From assembly GCA_051009015.1 (NCBI GenBank), contig JBPCWZ010000112.1, forward strand, positions 1-9,887: 9,887 nt of DNA, in the 5' to 3' direction. Every line of letters starts with the position of its first letter. Positions within the stretch are counted from its first letter, which is position 1. The notes below the pieces were generated by a model. The model was not told where the DNA came from and made no database searches. It saw nothing but the letters and a program-made list of their open reading frames with translations. Of this stretch, positions 7,078-9,887 are shown piece after piece. The stretch comes from JAHRAH01 sp051009015. GTDB taxonomy: Bacteria > Pseudomonadota > Gammaproteobacteria > Tethybacterales > Persebacteraceae. A program made the translations under genes and the position numbers.

Positions 7078-7232
7078 TGCGGGCGGTGGCGAGTTGAAAA
7101 CCGCCGCCCGCATTTGATATTTGATGAAAAGGTGCGGGCTTTATGACACTCGGAAATTGTGAAGCCCGCATTTGATATTTGGCGAAAAGGTGGGGGGCGA
7201 TATTTATTAGCCCTAATTGCTACCGCCCCCCA
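7078..7232. repeat. Array of three 9-bp-stem hairpins joined by two near-identical 20-nt linkers
   Basis: Hairpin 1 pairs 7078-7086 with 7104-7112 (TGCGGGCGG/CCGCCCGCA). Hairpin 2 pairs 7133-7141 with 7162-7170 (TGCGGGCTT/AAGCCCGCA). Hairpin 3 pairs 7191-7199 with 7224-7232 (TGGGGGGCG/CGCCCCCCA). The linkers, 7113-7132 and 7171-7190, differ at 2 of 20 positions; both start TTTGATATTTG and end GAAAAGG. Loop lengths are 17, 20 and 24 nt with unrelated sequences. Stem sequences vary, yet both arms change together. The right arm of hairpin 1 could also pair with the left arm of hairpin 2 over 7 bp. The array fills the convergent gap and ends 8 bp from the stop codon of the leftward lipoprotein gene. 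Function unknown. Confidence 0.75.
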
Positions 7233-7239
7233 TTAGCCG

Positions 7240-8667
7240 TTATAAGCGAACGCGGAATTCGTATTTGACAGCGTAGCCATCGCTGAGTGCTATGCCAAAA
7301 CGATGGGAATTGTCGCCAATGGTATCAATGGCGAGTATCTTGTTATTGTAGGAATCCACACCGGCAAAAAAGCGGGATTCGTCGTTTATCGGGCGCAAAA
7401 TGCCAAAGCGGAATGTGTCAAGCCAAACTGCGCCATCTTGTTTTGACGGCAAACGCACATAATCCGTGCGCAGTGCGAAGTTGTCAAAGTCATAAGTGAA
7501 ACCCGCCGCCCGATTATCGCCGTCATAACGCCCCGAAAAGGCAAAGCCGCTTTCGCCGAATGCCAGCCCCCGATTAAAGCCATCCGCCATTACCGCATTG
7601 ACAACATAGCCGATATCCGGCGTGTATGACAATCCGCCCGCAGGGCATATATTATTTTGGATGCGATTATGCATATAACGCGCAAGCCAAGGTATTGGGC
7701 AAAGTTGTTGCAATACTGTGATACTCGGTACTCCTTGAAGTGCCACCTCCCTTACAGAACCGAGAAGCGTAACAGTCACGCCATCCTCAACAAGAGGAAC
7801 TATGTCCCCGTGAGCATGCAAACTTGCCCGATTAATAGCGGGCAAAGCATTAACCTGATTTGCTACAAATACTGCTTCCTTGGGAAAACCTCGAACTTCA
7901 CCCAGCCAAGTGATATTTCTGGCTTCGCCCGCCCCATTTGGAGCAAGCGAAAGAATAATAAACCAAGACGAACCGGCGGAATCCGTAGCATCAAAACCGG
8001 CATAATTCCGCGATGCGCTATCCAGCACCGGCGGCGCAACCGTTATTGTTATTGTCAAATTTGGCAATGTAACCGGCGGCGGCGTGTTTGTGATTGTCGT
8101 AGTAACCGGCGGCGATGTGATTGTCGTAGTCGTGGAAGTTGTAACCGGCGGCGGCGTGATTGTCGTTGTAACCGGCGATGGCGTGTTTGTGATTGTCGTT
8201 GTAACCGGCGGCGATGTGTTTGTGATTGTTGTAGTCGTAGAAGTCGTAACCGGCGGCGGCATGTTTGTGATTGTTGTCGTAATCGGCGGCGGTGCGGGCG
8301 TTATCGTCGTTATCCGTGTCGTAACCGGCGTATCCGTGATTGTGGTTGTTATCCGTGTCGTAATCGGCGGCGGCGCGGGCGTTATCGTTGTTATCCGCGT
8401 TGTAACCGGCGGCATGGTAATAACCGTCACTATTTGTGTCGTAATAATGCGTACGGAAACTACCGTTATCACAATCGGCGGCGGCGTGTTTGTTACCGTT
8501 ATCTGCGGCTCGGGGGGAAGCGGAGCGCCAATAACCGTTATCGTCGTATTCGGTGTCGGCGGATTGGGAATAGCAACGCCAGCCGAATCACCGCCGCCGC
8601 CGCCGCCGCAAGCGGTCGGCAAGCCGAAAATGCCAAGCACCAAAAAGATGCGCAGGTAGTTTGTCAT
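7240..8667 (-). CDS. Putative surface lipoprotein with Thr/Pro repeat stalk and conserved C-terminal domain
   Basis: 475 residues from ATG 8667. The start is chosen because MTNYLRIFLVLGIFGLPTAC reads as a type II signal peptide; Cys20 has Ala at -1, although Pro at -3 is not the classic lipobox. Gly21-26 follows, a common tether in surface lipoproteins. Residues about 33-203 are almost entirely Thr, Pro, Ile and Val in VTTTITNTPPP-like repeats, probably an extended stalk. Residues about 211-380 look globular, with two cysteines (C323, C341). Residues 381-475 are rich in alternating hydrophobic strands and end YEFRVRL; this part is shared with the partial gene at 9634. I do not recognise the family. 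An outer-membrane or surface beta-rich domain is an inference from strand pattern only. The gene converges on the flavin oxidoreductase. A longer in-frame start at 8868 is rejected because it would consume the palindromic upstream DNA. Confidence 0.75.
   Translation of the reverse strand: MTNYLRIFLVLGIFGLPTACGGGGGGDSAGVAIPNPPTPNTTITVIGAPLPPEPQITVTNTPPPIVITVVSVRIITTQIVTVITMPPVTTRITTITPAPPPITTRITTTITDTPVTTRITTITPAPPPITTTITNMPPPVTTSTTTTITNTSPPVTTTITNTPSPVTTTITPPPVTTSTTTTITSPPVTTTITNTPPPVTLPNLTITITVAPPVLDSASRNYAGFDATDSAGSSWFIILSLAPNGAGEARNITWLGEVRGFPKEAVFVANQVNALPAINRASLHAHGDIVPLVEDGVTVTLLGSVREVALQGVPSITVLQQLCPIPWLARYMHNRIQNNICPAGGLSYTPDIGYVVNAVMADGFNRGLAFGESGFAFSGRYDGDNRAAGFTYDFDNFALRTDYVRLPSKQDGAVWLDTFRFGILRPINDESRFFAGVDSYNNKILAIDTIGDNSHRFGIALSDGYAVKYEFRVRL
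8059..8571 (-). repeat. Degenerate tandem repeats encoding the Thr/Pro-rich stalk
   Basis: The tract encodes residues 33-203 of the lipoprotein. A 17-residue block, VTTRITTITPAPPPITT, occurs twice (residues 88-104 and 115-131; DNA 8356-8406 and 8275-8325) at a 27-residue period. PPPVTTSTTTTIT occurs twice (from residues 137 and 172). Periods are multiples of three bases, so unit gain or loss would change stalk length without breaking the frame. A (CCG)n run near 8589-8606 encodes the Gly6 just upstream. Confidence 0.85.
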
Positions 8668-8696
8668 TGCTTTGCTCTCGCTGTAAGTTGTCAAAA

Positions 8697-8837
8697 CCGA
8701 CCGTGAAGTCGGGCCTGCCATTCTCACCACTGGGCAAAAATTCCGGCTATTTCCCGTCATAAATATCGGGTTTTGTATTACACGGAAACCCGACAAGCGA
8801 GTTCCCAGTAATGAGAATGGCGATGACAATATTACCA
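8697..8837 (-). promoter_or_regulatory. Putative promoter and structured 5' leader of the lipoprotein gene
   Basis: On the - strand an extended -10, TGG-TAATAT (8837-8829), predicts a start near 8822. The next bases form one arm of an inverted repeat: 8804-8821 pairs with 8717-8734 in 16 of 18 positions, with two adjacent mismatches. The enclosed 69 nt include a second hairpin, CGGGTTT/AAACCCG with a 12-nt loop (within 8767-8793). A third hairpin, CCGAC/GTCGG (8697-8712), follows, and the ATG lies 30 nt further on. This reads as a folded leader of about 155 nt, of no class I recognise. A MITE-like insertion is the alternative; no target-site duplication is visible. Confidence 0.45.
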
Positions 8838-8899
8838 CAAAATTCGCCAAAAATACCATTTTCGGCAAACTCCGCCGCTTATCCGCCCTGCGACAGGAG

Positions 8900-8919
8900 A
8901 TTCCCGCTTGCGCGGGAAT
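8900..8919. repeat. Dispersed palindrome ATTCCCGC-TTGC-GCGGGAAT
   Basis: Eight-base perfect arms with a TTGC loop (GCAA on the - strand). It is the same family as 4530, 7024 and 9245. It stands at the left end of the repeat-dense gap. Confidence 0.85.
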
Positions 8920-8924
8920 GGCGA

Positions 8925-8958
8925 GGGGGGCGGGAATGACGGCGGGGGCGGGGGCGGG
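8925..8958 (+). repeat. G-run cluster (possible G-quadruplex) with GCGGGAATGACG direct repeats
   Basis: G runs of 6, 3, 5, 5 and 3 occur at 8925-8930, 8932-8934, 8944-8948, 8950-8954 and 8956-8958. One loop is 9 nt, longer than the strict G4 rule. The stretch looks like partial, expanded copies of the GCGGGAATGACGG half-palindrome. Confidence 0.45.
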
Positions 8959-9052
8959 AATGACGATGTTAAAGCCCTGTAAGGGCGGAATGTTATAGCA
9001 CGGGGCAACGCCCCGTGAGTCGGCATTATTAATAGATAGCCCTGTAAGGGCG
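8953..9052 (+). repeat. Palindrome module A-B-A, copy 1
   Basis: Element A is GCCCTGTAAGGGC (8974-8986 and 9039-9051), a 5-bp stem with a 3-nt loop. Element B is CACGGGGC-AAC-GCCCCGTG (8999-9017). The first 27 bases (8953-8979) are repeated exactly at 9301-9327. Together with element C and the A at 9128 it makes up the left copy of a composite unit that recurs inverted at about 9315-9514. Confidence 0.8.
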
Positions 9053-9060
9053 ACACATTC

Positions 9061-9085
9061 TTTTGCAGGGCAAAGCCCGGCAAAA
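9061..9085. repeat. Palindromic element C, copy 1
   Basis: A 25-base imperfect hairpin: TTTTGC/GCAAAA outer arms, one A-G mismatch, GGGC/GCCC inner arms and an AAA loop. Its exact reverse complement is at 9391-9415. In both places it lies beside an A element and the word CATTCTTTTGC, on the corresponding strand. Confidence 0.85.
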
Positions 9086-9127
9086 ACCCGCGCCGCATTA
9101 TCATCATCGCCGCCATTGTTTTGTGCC

Positions 9128-9207
9128 GCCCTTTCAGGGCTTGATAAATTTGTTATGCCGATTCACAGGGCGTTGCCCTGTGCTACAACATTTCGCCCTT
9201 ACAGGGC
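9128..9207 (-). repeat. Palindrome module A-B-A, copy 2 (inverted)
   Basis: A elements lie at 9128-9140 and 9195-9207, with B at 9164-9182. Here B is CACAGGGC/GCCCTGTG, a G-C to A-T change relative to copies 1 and 3 that is matched on the other arm. Read on the - strand, the module matches copy 1 through the words TTAAAGCCCTGTAAGGGCG, AATGTT, TAGCAC and TCGGCAT. Confidence 0.8.
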
Positions 9208-9217
9208 TTTAAGAATG

Positions 9218-9262
9218 CGCCGCTTCGCGGCGATGGTATGGAGGTTCCCGCTTGCGCGGGAA
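9218..9262. repeat. Two further hairpins: CGCCGC-TTC-GCGGCG and a TTCCCGC/GCGGGAA repeat
   Basis: The first (9218-9232) has 6-bp perfect arms. The second (9245-9262) is another copy of the dispersed palindrome with a TTGC loop, followed by ATGACGGGC and a T6 run (9271-9276 region), so on the + strand it resembles a terminator. Confidence 0.7.
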
Positions 9263-9300
9263 TGACGGGCTTTTTTGCGGGCGGCGGAATTGAGGGCGGC

Positions 9301-9514
9301 GGCGGGAATGACGATGTTAAAGCCCTGAAAGGGCGACCGAAAACAATGGCGGCGAATTAGTCATAACGGGCGGGGTTTTGGCTTTGCGGTTTTTGCCGGG
9401 CTTTGCCCTGCAAAAGAATGGGACGCCCCTTCAGGGCTTGATTAATGGGTAATACCGTCACGGGGCGTTGCCCCGTGCTGTGAACAGGACGCCCTTTCAG
9501 GGCTTTAATACCGT
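9301..9514 (-). repeat. Composite palindromic unit, inverted copy (elements A, C and A-B-A module 3)
   Basis: It contains A at 9322-9334, C at 9391-9415, and module A-B-A with A at 9425-9437, B at 9459-9477 and A at 9491-9503. Read on the - strand, the order A-B-A-C, then CGCCGCCATTGTTTT, then A, is the same as in 8965-9144. The two units are thus a large inverted repeat of roughly 180-200 bp arms around a centre of about 170 bp. Confidence 0.75.
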
Positions 9515-9529
9515 CATTCCCGCCCCCCT

Positions 9530-9597
9530 CGTCATTCCGGCGTACGCCGGAATCTCCTTTTGCCTTTTGGGAGATTCCGGCGTACGCCGGAATGACG
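9530..9597. repeat. Nested palindromes: two 20-bp perfect palindromes inside a 28-bp inverted repeat
   Basis: ATTCCGGCGTACGCCGGAAT occurs at 9534-9553 and 9574-9593. The wider arms 9530-9557 and 9570-9597 are exact reverse complements across a 12-nt spacer. The element lies 37 bp from the stop codon of the leftward gene at 9634, so its transcript would carry it as a 3' hairpin. No U-run is seen. Confidence 0.9.
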
Positions 9598-9633
9598 GGA
9601 AAAAGGAAATGACGGGTAATTTTGATGATGCCG

Positions 9634-9887
9634 CTATAAGCGGATGCGGAGTTCGTATCTGACGGCGTAGCCGTCGCCTGCCGCTATGCCAAAGCGGTGC
9701 AGGTTTTCGCCGTTTGTATCAATGGCAAAGATGGCATTGCGGTAGGAATCCACTCCGGCGAAAAAGCGGGTTTCGTCATTGATATAGGGCATTATGCCAA
9801 AGCGGTATGTGTCAAGCCAAACGCCGCTGTCTTGTTTTGATGGCAGATGCACATAATCGGTGCGCAGGGCATAACCGCCCATATCGT
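9634..9887 (-). CDS. Paralogue of the Thr/Pro-stalk lipoprotein, C-terminal fragment (5' end off the right edge)
   Basis: Only the last 84 complete codons are in the window; the frame is open to the edge, so Met at 9882 need not be the start. Over 81 aligned C-terminal residues, 59 are identical to the gene at 7240-8667. Blocks kept in both are ALRTDYV, LPSKQD, VWLDT, RFFAGVDSY, HRFGIA and DGYAV, with the final R(V/I)RL. Alternating hydrophobic residues suggest beta strands. Family and function are not recognised. The same orientation and the single gap of about 970 bp suggest a local duplication of the gene. Confidence 0.8.
   Translation of the reverse strand, partial: DMGGYALRTDYVHLPSKQDSGVWLDTYRFGIMPYINDETRFFAGVDSYRNAIFAIDTNGENLHRFGIAAGDGYAVRYELRIRL

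Noticed and set aside
7106..7198. CRISPR-like reading of the repeats in the convergent gap
   Set aside because: Only two repeat-like linkers, spacers that pair with their own flanks, and no cas genes; the hairpin-array reading explains the pattern better.
7078..7232. Integron attC sites or gene-cassette junctions
   Set aside because: No RYYYAAC core sites, no integrase and no cassette ORFs between the hairpins.
8084..8659. Open frame on the + strand encoding a Val/Gly-rich repeat protein
   Set aside because: It is the complement of the Thr/Pro repeat tract (GTN/ACN codons) of the leftward lipoprotein, with no RBS or recognisable domain.
8668..8868. Upstream extension of the lipoprotein ORF with a hydrophobic N-terminus
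   Set aside because: It runs through the inverted repeat and predicted promoter, and would bury the signal peptide and cysteine at residue 87; ATG 8667 gives a proper lipoprotein start.
8832..9116. Minus-strand ORF with Pro-rich and Arg-rich stretches in the repeat region
   Set aside because: It is read through palindromic repeats and G-rich DNA; such translations are typical repeat shadows without RBS or domain.

Overview
The window looks like part of a Gram-negative, probably proteobacterial, chromosome. The evidence is a lipoprotein signal followed by a glycine run, scattered palindromes of the ATTCCCGC...GCGGGAAT type, and a housekeeping GlmU/GlmS pair of ordinary bacterial type. Coding DNA is GC-rich, with many GCC/GCG alanine codons and AAA-rich lysine. 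I cannot place it more precisely from sequence alone.

Left half (1-5631): a PatB/MalY-type C-S lyase gene reads leftward off the edge. It is divergent from glmU across only about 28 bp. glmU and glmS overlap as TGATG, so the enzymes that make glucosamine-6-phosphate and then turn glucosamine-1-phosphate into UDP-GlcNAc are translationally linked. A palindromic repeat follows glmS, and then a Fic-family protein whose catalytic motif has lost every catalytic residue while the fold-defining flanks remain.

Middle (5632-7239): an Old Yellow Enzyme-family flavin oxidoreductase is preceded by a 15-codon leader ORF that carries the good Shine-Dalgarno and overlaps the enzyme start as ATGA. The convergent gap after it holds a nested palindrome, a G10 run and an orderly array of three 9-bp-stem hairpins joined by two near-identical 20-nt linkers.

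Right part (7240-9887): two leftward paralogues of an unrecognised surface-protein family. The first is complete: signal peptide and lipobox-like cysteine, Gly6, a Thr/Pro repeat tract of about 170 residues, a globular region and a conserved C-terminal domain. The second is cut by the right edge and shares 59 of 81 C-terminal residues. Between them lies about 970 bp without genes. It holds a possible structured 5' leader for the first paralogue and a dense mosaic of palindromic repeats, partly arranged as two inverted copies of one composite unit.

The points that most deserve follow-up are the Fic pseudoenzyme, the three-hairpin array, the structured leader and the lipoprotein family with its repeat mosaic. 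No complete undescribed defence or mobile system can be claimed from this window.
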